25,186 bases of DNA from a virus. Under the pieces are notes generated by a model that had not been told where the DNA came from, searched no databases, and worked only from the letters and a program-made list of their open reading frames with translations. Position numbers and translations under genes: made by a program. The DNA lies in IMG/VR virus record IMGVR_UViG_3300037587_000312, positions 96,552 through 121,737 of that record; one strand, written 5' to 3'. Each line of letters opens with the position of its first letter. Within the stretch, counting starts at the first letter, position 1. Positions 14,295 through 20,310 of the stretch are shown here, piece after piece.

Positions 14295-14527
14295 TTCATC
14301 TCCTTCATTTGTTCCTCTGTTGGTAACAGGTGAGATGTATCTTCGCATACTCCATCCACAATTTCAAATGTTAATGGTAAACCTTGATACTCAAGGATCT
14401 GCCAGAGATGAGCATCCTTAACTTTCTCTATTGATCCACACCAACACGCCATAGGTTCATCAAAAGGATGGTCTAATAGTTCACCCATCCATTGGTTACC
14501 TTTAGTCTTTTTGATTTGTACTATCAC
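14291..14527 (-). CDS. Hypothetical small protein with GTG start
   Basis: A 78-residue protein whose start codon is GTG (14527), seven bases after GAGG. It reads MIVQIKKTKGNQWMGE and contains CWCGSIEKV (CxC near residues 28-30) and later an acidic helix (PTEEQMKEMK). It overlaps the upstream gene by 26 nt and the downstream start by 4 nt. No family recognised. Confidence 0.65.
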   Translation of the reverse strand: MIVQIKKTKGNQWMGELLDHPFDEPMACWCGSIEKVKDAHLWQILEYQGLPLTFEIVDGVCEDTSHLLPTEEQMKEMK

Positions 14528-14801
14528 GTTTATACCTCACTCTTCCCAATGCGTATCCGATTTCATTAGAGGAATACATCCCCTCCCAGAACCGAACATC
14601 ATGTACCTGTATACCACAGATCTGAGTCCACATCTTTTTAGCTTCAACAATGTAGATATATCCACTAGACCACTCGTGAACATATGGTCCCCATAATTCA
14701 GTAGCATTATATTCCTTGAGGACAGCGGGAAAATCCCGCTCGTCCTCTACTACAACCAGAAGCCTTTGGTCCTTTGGTGGGCTATACTCAGAAATCGACA
14801 T
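14502..14801 (-). CDS. Hypothetical phage protein
   Basis: A 99-residue protein beginning MSISEYSPPKDQRLLVVVED. Aromatic-rich beta segments (LWGPYVHEWSSGYIYIVEAKK) are visible and no known motif. Its start overlaps the 3' end of the Pnkp gene by 14 nt and has no strong ribosome binding site, so expression may depend on translation of pnkp. Function unknown. Confidence 0.7.
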   Translation of the reverse strand: MSISEYSPPKDQRLLVVVEDERDFPAVLKEYNATELWGPYVHEWSSGYIYIVEAKKMWTQICGIQVHDVRFWEGMYSSNEIGYALGRVRYKRDSTNQKD

Positions 14802-15705
14802 AAGGATCTGCTACTTGTATTACATTGACCCCTAGCAACCTCAGGTGATTTGAAACTTGCGGTCTATCATCGACCCAAGCACAGATATTGTACTTCTTCT
14901 CCATCTCCCAAAGCATACGCTCTTTGATGACGAAATCTTTCTCAAAGTTGCCCTCAGGACGGATGTAGAAATCATCATATAGAAGATCACCTGCATCAAG
15001 CCACTTTTTAGTTAGTTCCTCCGCAGAGCCATCACGACCTGTCGCGATAATGATCTCATAATCCTTAACTACGAAACCATCTAACATATCGCAAACTTCA
15101 CGACGATAATGGTCCTGATCAACCTTCATCCAATCAAAAGGTCCACGGTTATGCATTGTAGCGAGTGTTCCATCTACATCGAAGACGATTGCATCAGGGA
15201 GGCTGTCATTTTGGACATACTTACGAGCACCTTTGTACTCAAGCCATTGCTGATACTGACGATAGATAACCAAATGACCTACACCACCAAACCGTTGTGC
15301 ATCACGTTTCCACAGAGTGTTCAGATCAACTTCAAACTCTTTGAATTCTACTGAATAGCCCATTTCTGTCAGTTTCAGTACCATTGCGTTACGGTTCTTA
15401 GGATTAAGATTCGTTTCACAAATGATGATGTTCTGACCATTATCAAAAGCCTCTTGGATCTGACGATCCTGAATAACGGTTACTTTTTCCTCATTCTGAC
15501 GCTTGAATTTATAACGAGTCCAATCTTTTACGCCCTTGTTTTGAAGGATATCAGTGAAACGGATAACATCTCGCTCGATGACTACCCAAGGATTCTTATC
15601 AGTATCAATATCATTTAGTGGTTGGGTCCGAACGAACTCATCAACCCAAGTGTTTTTGCCGCATGCACTGCAGCCGATTGTCATAATTGCTTTTAGTTTA
15701 TTCAT
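14788..15705 (-). CDS. pseT: Polynucleotide 5'-kinase / 3'-phosphatase (T4 Pnkp-like)
   Basis: The 305-residue protein matches T4 polynucleotide kinase in length and domain order. The kinase P-loop is GCSACGKNTW (11-20, K17), with ERDVIRF (D46, R49) matching T4 D35/R38, and LWKRDAQRF as the lid arginine region. The C-terminal HAD phosphatase has DVDGT (D176, D178) and a distal DDRP (VDDRPQ). T4 Pnkp heals cut tRNAs by phosphorylating the 5'-OH and removing the 2',3'-cyclic phosphate, so that RNA ligase can seal them. The usual P-loop Ser after Lys is Asn18, a small change of unknown effect. GGAGG precedes the ATG. An RNA ligase gene lies 2 kb upstream. Confidence 0.95.
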   Translation of the reverse strand: MNKLKAIMTIGCSACGKNTWVDEFVRTQPLNDIDTDKNPWVVIERDVIRFTDILQNKGVKDWTRYKFKRQNEEKVTVIQDRQIQEAFDNGQNIIICETNLNPKNRNAMVLKLTEMGYSVEFKEFEVDLNTLWKRDAQRFGGVGHLVIYRQYQQWLEYKGARKYVQNDSLPDAIVFDVDGTLATMHNRGPFDWMKVDQDHYRREVCDMLDGFVVKDYEIIIATGRDGSAEELTKKWLDAGDLLYDDFYIRPEGNFEKDFVIKERMLWEMEKKYNICAWVDDRPQVSNHLRLLGVNVIQVADPYVDF

Positions 15706-15905
15706 TTAGCCTCCATAAATTTTTCACATGCCTCAATATATACTTCTGAAGCACCGTTGACCTGTTGTTCAAGGTACTCTTGGAATCCTTTTGAGACTTT
15801 ATTAGATCCCCAGTTATTGGCCACATAGTATTTCTTGTGGACACGGAGAATCACCTCTAGGGTTCTCTTATTTTCTTTTAATCTTATTAGCTTCTCGGAA
15901 TCCAT
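15702..15905 (-). CDS. Hypothetical helical protein
   Basis: The frame can begin at GTG 15917, but ATG 15905 overlaps the upstream stop (TAATG) with GGGA about seven bases before, giving MDSEKLIRLKENKRT (67 residues). The protein is helical, with a basic first half and an acidic last part (VYIEACEKFMEAK). The stop overlaps the Pnkp start. No family recognised. Confidence 0.65.
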   Translation of the reverse strand: MDSEKLIRLKENKRTLEVILRVHKKYYVANNWGSNKVSKGFQEYLEQQVNGASEVYIEACEKFMEAK

Positions 15906-16225
15906 TATTTTTCCCACTTAGGTTTAAATTCACGTACCGTTTTAGTAACCTTCCTCGCTCCAGATCCATCATGACCTGACCACTCAAACCCATATTTCTC
16001 ATGGTATTTGATCTTACCTCGTAAGGTTACAGGTTCGAAATCTAAATCATGAAATTTCATAGCTAACTCTATCATTCGTAGATAGAGATTATCAGGTGTT
16101 TCCTTATCCACTTTGAGTGTGATACGTCCACTACAAGGATTGATTGTAATTTTATTCCGTTTACTCTCAACCAAAAGAATATCTAGGTGACGATCCTCTT
16201 TAGGACAACATACTTGATTAACCAT
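15905..16225 (-). CDS. Hypothetical phage protein
   Basis: A 106-residue soluble protein beginning MVNQVCCPKEDRH, with a CC pair near the N-terminus, a beta-strand pattern (RITLKVDKETPDN) and a basic tail (KVTKTVREFKPKWEK). No recognised domain. It follows the zinc-ribbon mini-gene by two bases. The tail could contact nucleic acid, but nothing stronger can be said. Confidence 0.7.
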   Translation of the reverse strand: MVNQVCCPKEDRHLDILLVESKRNKITINPCSGRITLKVDKETPDNLYLRMIELAMKFHDLDFEPVTLRGKIKYHEKYGFEWSGHDGSGARKVTKTVREFKPKWEK

Positions 16226-16227
16226 GA

Positions 16228-16380
16228 TTAATTCCCCTTCATAAAAGTTTTACAGTTACAATTCTTGCAGACTCTGAGAAGACGATTTTTCTTATCGTTT
16301 CTCAGCTCCTGCTTCTTATTTACCGTTAAACAACGATAGCAGATGTACACTTTATCAGCTGGCTCCTTCCAAGTCAACAT
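16228..16380 (-). CDS. Zinc-ribbon mini-protein
   Basis: A 50-residue frame starting at ATG 16380 after AGAGGA and ending TAA just before the next start. It has two CxxC knuckles, ICYRCLTV (C14, C17) and VCKNCNCK (C38, C41), spaced about 21 residues apart by a basic linker (KKQELRNDKKNRLLR). A four-Cys zinc ribbon binding nucleic acid or protein is the natural reading. The gene begins inside the 3' end of the Tad2-like gene (26 bp overlap). Confidence 0.7.
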   Translation of the reverse strand: MLTWKEPADKVYICYRCLTVNKKQELRNDKKNRLLRVCKNCNCKTFMKGN

Positions 16381-16696
16381 TATTTATTTCCTCTTGAGCC
16401 TTGAGATAATTATGCCATTTACGCCCATTCCCGAGACCGTAATACCATGCTGGTTCACGTTTTCTCATCCAAGGATAATACCAACCATTCCAAATTTCGG
16501 GGTAGTTATCATACAAATCCCAATCTTCAGCTACAAGGTCAATATCCTTAGGATACCAGCCACCACTCCACCCGCTTCTATACGGGTTATAGCGACTGTC
16601 TTCCACATACCTGACGAACTGTTTTGGTGAATGCCAAGCTATGCGCCTAACAGGGTATCCTGCTATAGCGAGTAACATGGCCTCTTCATAGGTCAT
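16355..16696 (-). CDS. DUF2829 / Tad2-like protein (candidate Thoeris inhibitor)
   Basis: Residues 1-62 match the DUF2829 pattern: MTYEEAMLLAIAGYPVRRIAW (start of helix then KxxRxxW), a loop (KQFVRYVEDS), and the closing D-x-VAEDWDLYD. DUF2829 proteins include Tad2, an anti-Thoeris sponge that sequesters the signal 1''-3' gcADPR and other cyclic nucleotides. The remaining ~50 residues are very Trp/Tyr-rich and not typical of short Tad2. Sequestration of a nucleotide signal is inferred from the family. Residues of the binding pocket cannot be checked here. It overlaps the upstream gene as ATGA, with no clear ribosome binding site of its own. Confidence 0.75.
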   Translation of the reverse strand: MTYEEAMLLAIAGYPVRRIAWHSPKQFVRYVEDSRYNPYRSGWSGGWYPKDIDLVAEDWDLYDNYPEIWNGWYYPWMRKREPAWYYGLGNGRKWHNYLKAQEEINNVDLEGAS

Positions 16697-16920
16697 GAAG
16701 CATCTTCAATGTTTAAATTCATGCAAATGTCATGGTATGCTTTAGAAACGATCTCCAAGTTATCATTTGTCGTTGCTTTGAGACACGCCTCTGCACAAGC
16801 ATGGCGAGTGTCTCTATCCTGAATCTTGAGGAGTAAGCTTAAATCCTTAACATCCTTATCTGTGAAAGTTCCTCCGCGCCACTCGAAGAAATCCAGAGCC
16901 TTTTCTTTCATGGTTTTCAT
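16693..16920 (-). CDS. Hypothetical helical protein
   Basis: A 75-residue helical protein beginning MKTMKEKALDFFEWRGG after AAGGGG. It holds two cysteines (HACAEACLK, CxxxC) and ends NLNIEDAS, a tail nearly shared with the Tad2-like protein (NVDLEGAS) and the RNA ligase (NVDLEDAS). It is the first minus-strand gene below the plus-strand GIY-YIG gene. No convincing promoter was found upstream, so transcription may come from RNA ligase through the antisense of the endonuclease. Function unknown. Confidence 0.7.
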   Translation of the reverse strand: MKTMKEKALDFFEWRGGTFTDKDVKDLSLLLKIQDRDTRHACAEACLKATTNDNLEIVSKAYHDICMNLNIEDAS

Positions 16921-16969
16921 ATAATCCCCTTAATTCGTTGATCTGTGTCAAGCTTTTAGTCAATACTGG

Positions 16970-16997
16970 TTGCGGTATCGCGAATCTATGATATAAT
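16970..16997 (+). promoter_or_regulatory. Sigma70-like promoter for GIY-YIG gene
   Basis: On the plus strand TTGCGG (16970-16975) and a perfect TATAAT (16992-16997) are separated by 16 bp, and the predicted start is about 30 bp before ATG 17036. This is the only plus-strand gene in the window, so a private promoter is needed. The rest of 16921-17035 also carries the ribosome binding site of the divergent minus-strand gene. Confidence 0.6.
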
Positions 16998-17035
16998 GTC
17001 TAATTGACCTTTTAATTTTATTCCTGAGACTCCTC

Positions 17036-17704
17036 ATGTTCCATATTCTATACCAAACCACAAACCTAGTCAACAATAAACTCTATATTGGTGTTCATTC
17101 TACCGAAGATCTTGGGGATGGTTACCTTGGTTCAGGGGTTCATCTCCAACGTGCTGTGAAGTATTATGGCAGAGAGAACTTTGAACGTCAAGTACTTTGT
17201 TTCACTGATTCTGCCGAAGATGCTTATGAAATTGAGGAGCTTATTGTTGACCTAGAGTTCATATCCCGAAAAGATACTTATAACCTAGCTATTGGTGGTA
17301 TTGGAGGAGTGCCTTCCCAGTTTGTTTCTCAGGAAACTAGACAAAAGATGTCTGAGAGTAAGAAAGAATCCTATCAAGGGGAAAATCATCCGCGTTTTGG
17401 GACTAAACATACCCAAGAAACCAAAGATAGGATTTCCTTAACTAAGACAGGTGTAAAACTTTCAGAGGAGGTCATACAAAAGTTGAGTGAGCGTAATAGC
17501 GGTAGCGGAAACCCTAACTTTTCCGGTTACTGGTATACACCCCAAGGTACGTTCGATTCTTGCCTGAAAGCTGGGAAAGCGAATGGGGTTAACCGAAAAA
17601 CTATAGTTAATCGATGTAAACCAACCGAGCCAATCCAAAGACCCCTGAAGTTACGAGGTAGGGCTTGGAAAGAACTCGGTTGGTGGTTCGAACCTAAGGA
17701 TTAA
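17036..17704 (+). CDS. GIY-YIG homing endonuclease (Seg-like)
   Basis: The 222-residue protein has an N-terminal GIY-YIG nuclease core (YQTTNLVNNKLYIGVHST, with a variant of GIY, then GSG, YYGRENFERQV and EELIV with the catalytic Glu candidate). NUMOD3-like repeats follow (SQETRQKMSESKK and HTQETKDRISLTKTG), then a C-terminal DNA-binding tail. It resembles phage T4 Seg enzymes. It runs opposite to all other genes, overlaps the stop of the RNA ligase tail-to-tail by 4 bp, and has its own promoter. It is likely a mobile insertion between the RNA ligase and the next gene. The ribosome binding site is weak (GAGA). Confidence 0.88.
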   Translation: MFHILYQTTNLVNNKLYIGVHSTEDLGDGYLGSGVHLQRAVKYYGRENFERQVLCFTDSAEDAYEIEELIVDLEFISRKDTYNLAIGGIGGVPSQFVSQETRQKMSESKKESYQGENHPRFGTKHTQETKDRISLTKTGVKLSEEVIQKLSERNSGSGNPNFSGYWYTPQGTFDSCLKAGKANGVNRKTIVNRCKPTEPIQRPLKLRGRAWKELGWWFEPKD

Positions 17705-19029
17705 GAGGCATCTTCCAAATCCACGTTACTTTCTTTGTAGATGCCCTCTAATACGCGGAAACAATATGACTTACTTTTATAAAACTTAGGTGCCATTTTC
17801 TCACCATCCATTCGGATAACAATACCTTCGCTGATGTGACTTGGGTCAGTGAGATCCTCACACATCACATCTCGACGCTCAGTCAATTCATCAACCAGAG
17901 CAGCCAACTTCTCTTGGTCTCCATCATACACGATATCATCATGCACTCGGAAGGTAGACTCTAGACCACGGTCCTTAGCCCACTTGATAACCTGTGAAGG
18001 TGTCATTTCCCAAACAGTTCCATCCTCAAGTGCCTGAGTCACACGGTAAACGAAGAATCGGTTCTGACCTTCATTACATCCATAAGAATAAGTCATAGTT
18101 TCACCATACTTCTTAGTGAACTTCTTATCCTTCATCACATGAGTCCCATGAACACCCATGATAGGTGATCCATTAGCGAATCCTACGATCTCACCATAGA
18201 CAGTCACACCTTTGTCCATAAAAGGCTTCAGCACATTTAACCAATCAAAACGCCACTGTTCAGGACCATTGAATCCAGCCTTCTGCTCCTGACCTTCAAA
18301 TAGGACTACACGACGAGTACCAGCAACATACTGCCAAGACTTTAGGCTAGGCATACCACCAAAGTTCCACTTAAACTTCTCCCACCAAGACATATTATCA
18401 TAGTTCTTCTCAACCAAAGTGTGGCTGTATCGAGCTGAAGTGCCATGCAGTTTGCTGTGGAATGATAATACAGTTCCAACAGGGATAGTCTGCAAGTAAT
18501 ACTTAAACTGCTCAGTATCAACGTGACGAGCAAACAAAGGAGTTTCAACAGCCTTAAGTTGCTTCTTAGCTTGACCTTGTGCCATGGCATTCTTGGTCTT
18601 CTCAGAGACAAACTTCTGGCAGATCTCCTTACCGTCTAAACTGTCAAACTGGAAGCCTTCTACTAGCTTCTCCGTTGCGTCTTCACTGTGTAGGTAACTT
18701 TTCGCACCGATATAATCAAAGAAACTCAATGGGCAAAAATACCCTTCGCTCTTGACTTTGAGGAACGGTTGTGCTCGAACTCGACGGTTATTATCGAAGA
18801 AACCAGCCTTGGTCTCATCCTTATTCTTTTCTGACTTACGGAATAGGTTATTCTCGTGACAGAATTCTTCACTTAATTGCAGATCAGGTTGGAAAAATAC
18901 TCCGATATCACCCACAACAGTATCCTTGCCCACGATAACCGCTTCACCCAGTACGTAAGCGATGTGGATGCGATCTGCACCCTTAATGTCTTCAGTTCGT
19001 GCTACAACAGCTACGATTGCTTTATGCAT
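17701..19029 (-). CDS. RNA ligase, Rnl5 (Deinococcus DRB0094-type)
   Basis: The 442-residue protein has an N-terminal OB-like domain (residues 1-110: VARTEDIKGADRIHIA, VKSEGYFCPLSFF) followed by a nucleotidyltransferase domain. The motif I lysine K193 lies in KLHGTS, then YGEIVG (278-283), motif IV SEGIVIR (400-406) and motif V APKFYKSKSY (413-422). The N-terminal OB module and the KxHGTS motif point to the Rnl5 family, first known from Deinococcus radiodurans. The enzyme seals 3'-OH/5'-phosphate RNA ends with ATP, so it fits downstream of Pnkp healing. The start is ATG 19029, with GAGGAG eight bases upstream. The upstream extension to 19074 overlaps the previous gene and is unlikely. The C-terminus ends NVDLEDAS. 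Confidence 0.93.
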   Translation of the reverse strand: MHKAIVAVVARTEDIKGADRIHIAYVLGEAVIVGKDTVVGDIGVFFQPDLQLSEEFCHENNLFRKSEKNKDETKAGFFDNNRRVRAQPFLKVKSEGYFCPLSFFDYIGAKSYLHSEDATEKLVEGFQFDSLDGKEICQKFVSEKTKNAMAQGQAKKQLKAVETPLFARHVDTEQFKYYLQTIPVGTVLSFHSKLHGTSARYSHTLVEKNYDNMSWWEKFKWNFGGMPSLKSWQYVAGTRRVVLFEGQEQKAGFNGPEQWRFDWLNVLKPFMDKGVTVYGEIVGFANGSPIMGVHGTHVMKDKKFTKKYGETMTYSYGCNEGQNRFFVYRVTQALEDGTVWEMTPSQVIKWAKDRGLESTFRVHDDIVYDGDQEKLAALVDELTERRDVMCEDLTDPSHISEGIVIRMDGEKMAPKFYKSKSYCFRVLEGIYKESNVDLEDAS

Positions 19030-19331
19030 TATGTAATCTCCTCTAATATTCTTAATCGTTGTGCCAATACCCACATACCGCCTTGGGATTCAGGTCGTTT
19101 GTGATACTCAAAATCCTCCACCTCCACCTTGTACCATTTACGATCTTTCTCAGACAGGTGAGGGGCTTCAGGACGGAGAGTACAATGCCATCCCGGCCTA
19201 TGAGCATAACCTTTAGTTGGGATATCCTCAGCATCATACCAAACATTCAGTGACAGTCTCTGTCTACGGTTGATGAACAATGGCCCAATGCTACCGTCTT
19301 TCTTAACACTAAACAGTTTGTATCCTATCAC
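19029..19331 (-). CDS. Conserved hypothetical phage protein
   Basis: This 100-residue protein has the pattern MIGYKLFSVKKDGSIGPLFI, GYAHRPGWHCTLRPEAPHLS and KRPESQGGMWVLAQRLRIL. I recognise it as a widespread but uncharacterised phage/bacterial protein family. It is strongly conserved in character, soluble, with an HRPGWHC stretch that could bind a metal or ligand. It ends TAATG with the RNA ligase start. No role is known. Confidence 0.8.
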   Translation of the reverse strand: MIGYKLFSVKKDGSIGPLFINRRQRLSLNVWYDAEDIPTKGYAHRPGWHCTLRPEAPHLSEKDRKWYKVEVEDFEYHKRPESQGGMWVLAQRLRILEEIT

Positions 19332-19517
19332 TTATCTACCTCCAAAACAATGAGAATCAACACCCTCATTGAAGCCTTCACTCATACCATGTTGATAACC
19401 TTGGTCGTAACCTTCACTACGACCCTCCTCCAGACCCTCTTGGTAACCTTCATGGTGGCCTTGGTCTAAACCTTGTTGGTGCGCATTGTCTAAATCATCT
19501 TGTGTAAAGTTATTCAT
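19332..19517 (-). CDS. Deca-GxxxG repeat protein
   Basis: This 61-residue protein begins MNNFTQDDLDNAHQQG, then has a glycine every fourth residue from G16 to G52 (ten glycines), with mostly Glu/Gln/Asp between. Such GxxxG runs form tight helix-helix interfaces, as seen in FliH-like and Yae1/Lto1-like deca-GX3 proteins. The first ~20 residues match the next upstream gene's product (MNDFTQEDLDNAYRRGLDQ), so the pair arose by duplication. The function is unknown. Assembly through the Gly face is likely (inference). Confidence 0.75.
   Translation of the reverse strand: MNNFTQDDLDNAHQQGLDQGHHEGYQEGLEEGRSEGYDQGYQHGMSEGFNEGVDSHCFGGR
19355..19490 (-). repeat. Degenerate 12-bp coding repeats
   Basis: The segment encoding the GxxxG run consists of imperfect repeats of 12 bp, of the form GAAGGTTACCAA on the minus strand (four codons: Glu-Gly-Tyr-Gln or near variants). 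Their repetition explains the exact four-residue spacing of glycine and makes this locus likely to gain or lose units. Confidence 0.6.
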
Positions 19518-19798
19518 TTCTTATCCCCCATCCTCTTCAATTTACGTAACCACTTACTTTTCTCTGCTGTAAGTGAATCAATAGATGTTTTCATTCGGAT
19601 CATTTGATGCTGGGAGTCTTCCAGTTCATGAAGAGCATTCCTGAGATCTTTTTTAAGGATAGTGATCTCACGCCCATCCTGATTACGTTTCTGTTTGGAT
19701 TCTCTACTCAGCCTCTTTGATCTTTGGATTTTTACCTTCGCTTGGTCCAAACCCCGCCGGTATGCATTATCTAGATCCTCTTGTGTAAAGTCATTCAT
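19514..19798 (-). CDS. Small basic coiled-coil protein, paralogue of neighbour
   Basis: The frame opens at 19849, but AAGGGGAAGATT before ATG 19798 marks the start (MNDFTQEDLDNAYRR, 94 residues). The earlier Met lies inside the hairpin/promoter element. The N-terminus is homologous to the next gene's product. The rest is Lys/Arg-rich (KIQRSKRLSRESKQKR) with heptad-like hydrophobics (LRNALHELEDSQHQMIRMKTSIDSLTAEK), suggesting a coiled coil that may bind nucleic acid. It is the first gene after the promoter-hairpin at 19817-19869. Function unknown. Confidence 0.7.
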   Translation of the reverse strand: MNDFTQEDLDNAYRRGLDQAKVKIQRSKRLSRESKQKRNQDGREITILKKDLRNALHELEDSQHQMIRMKTSIDSLTAEKSKWLRKLKRMGDKK

Positions 19799-19816
19799 AA
19801 TCTTCCCCTTAAACGT

Positions 19817-19869
19817 AAAACCCTCGATTTCATGTACGTAAGAGTACACTTCCTCGAGGGTTCTGTCAA
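19817..19869 (-). promoter_or_regulatory. Terminator-like hairpin overlapping a sigma70-like promoter
   Basis: On the minus strand TTGACA (19864-19869, a perfect -35) is followed by a 17-bp spacer and TACTCT (19841-19846). The same bases form an inverted repeat: AACCCTCGA (19819-19827) with TCGAGGGTT (19854-19862), plus an inner TGTAC/GTACA stem around the -10, followed by a T run (TTTT at 19817-19820 in the minus direction). It follows the stop of the 80-residue gene and precedes AAGGGGA and ATG 19798. It has the same architecture as 8973-9031. Confidence 0.72.
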
Positions 19870-19878
19870 GCTTTAATT

Positions 19879-20121
19879 TTAAACATTTTCTGGTACATCA
19901 GGCACTTTCTTGTTGGGCCAAGCCTTGATAAGTTTCAGATGTTGTGACATCCGCTCAGCCACACCAAATGCGCCGCTCTCCTTACAACGAAGAATGTAAA
20001 ACTCTATAACCTCCTCCGTTAAGCAGTCTTGTCCTCGAAAAAGGACAACCGGCTCATCAATCGGGATTAACTCCAATCGATCCTGTACTCTTGCCGTGTA
20101 GTCACCTCTTGCGTGAATCAT
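19879..20121 (-). CDS. Conserved hypothetical phage protein
   Basis: This 80-residue protein begins MIHARGDYTARVQDRLELIP and continues IDEPVVLFRGQDCL. It looks like a known but uncharacterised phage protein family (pattern RDYTARxQDRLxLIPxDEPVxLxRAQD). AGGAG lies six bases before the ATG. It is the last gene before the hairpin/promoter element, so probably the end of a transcription unit. No function known. Confidence 0.7.
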   Translation of the reverse strand: MIHARGDYTARVQDRLELIPIDEPVVLFRGQDCLTEEVIEFYILRCKESGAFGVAERMSQHLKLIKAWPNKKVPDVPENV

Positions 20122-20130
20122 CTTTCTCTC

Positions 20131-20310
20131 CTAATCTAATGAAAACTCTTGTGGATAAATCTTTACTGCCTCTGGATAGGGAATCCACTTATTATTGTAC
20201 TGTATTCGAATCATCCTATCACAATCCACATAGTACATTGCTTTGCTGGCACAGATCTTCTTCATTGCCTTCCCCATCAATACTGGGTCGTTAAAATCGT
20301 ACTCAATCAT
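20131..20310 (-). CDS. Hypothetical small protein
   Basis: A frame of 59 codons from ATG 20310 to TAG 20131 begins MIEYDFNDPVLMGKAMKKIC and ends YPQEFSLD. It is basic in the middle (MKKICASKAMYY), has no transmembrane stretch, and overlaps the SLOG gene's stop by 8 bp. The gap it fills between two genes and its amino-acid composition support it. No family recognised. Confidence 0.65.
   Translation of the reverse strand: MIEYDFNDPVLMGKAMKKICASKAMYYVDCDRMIRIQYNNKWIPYPEAVKIYPQEFSLD

Noticed and set aside
16947-16952. TTGACA on the minus strand upstream of the 75-residue gene
   Set aside because: No acceptable -10 lies 16-18 bp downstream; that position falls on the ribosome binding site (GGGGATT), so it is not called as a promoter.
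17701-19074. RNA ligase start at 19074
   Set aside because: The extra 15 residues lie in the preceding gene's frame-shifted sequence. ATG 19029 has GAGGAG, and the family N-terminus begins with the MHKAIVAVVA strand.
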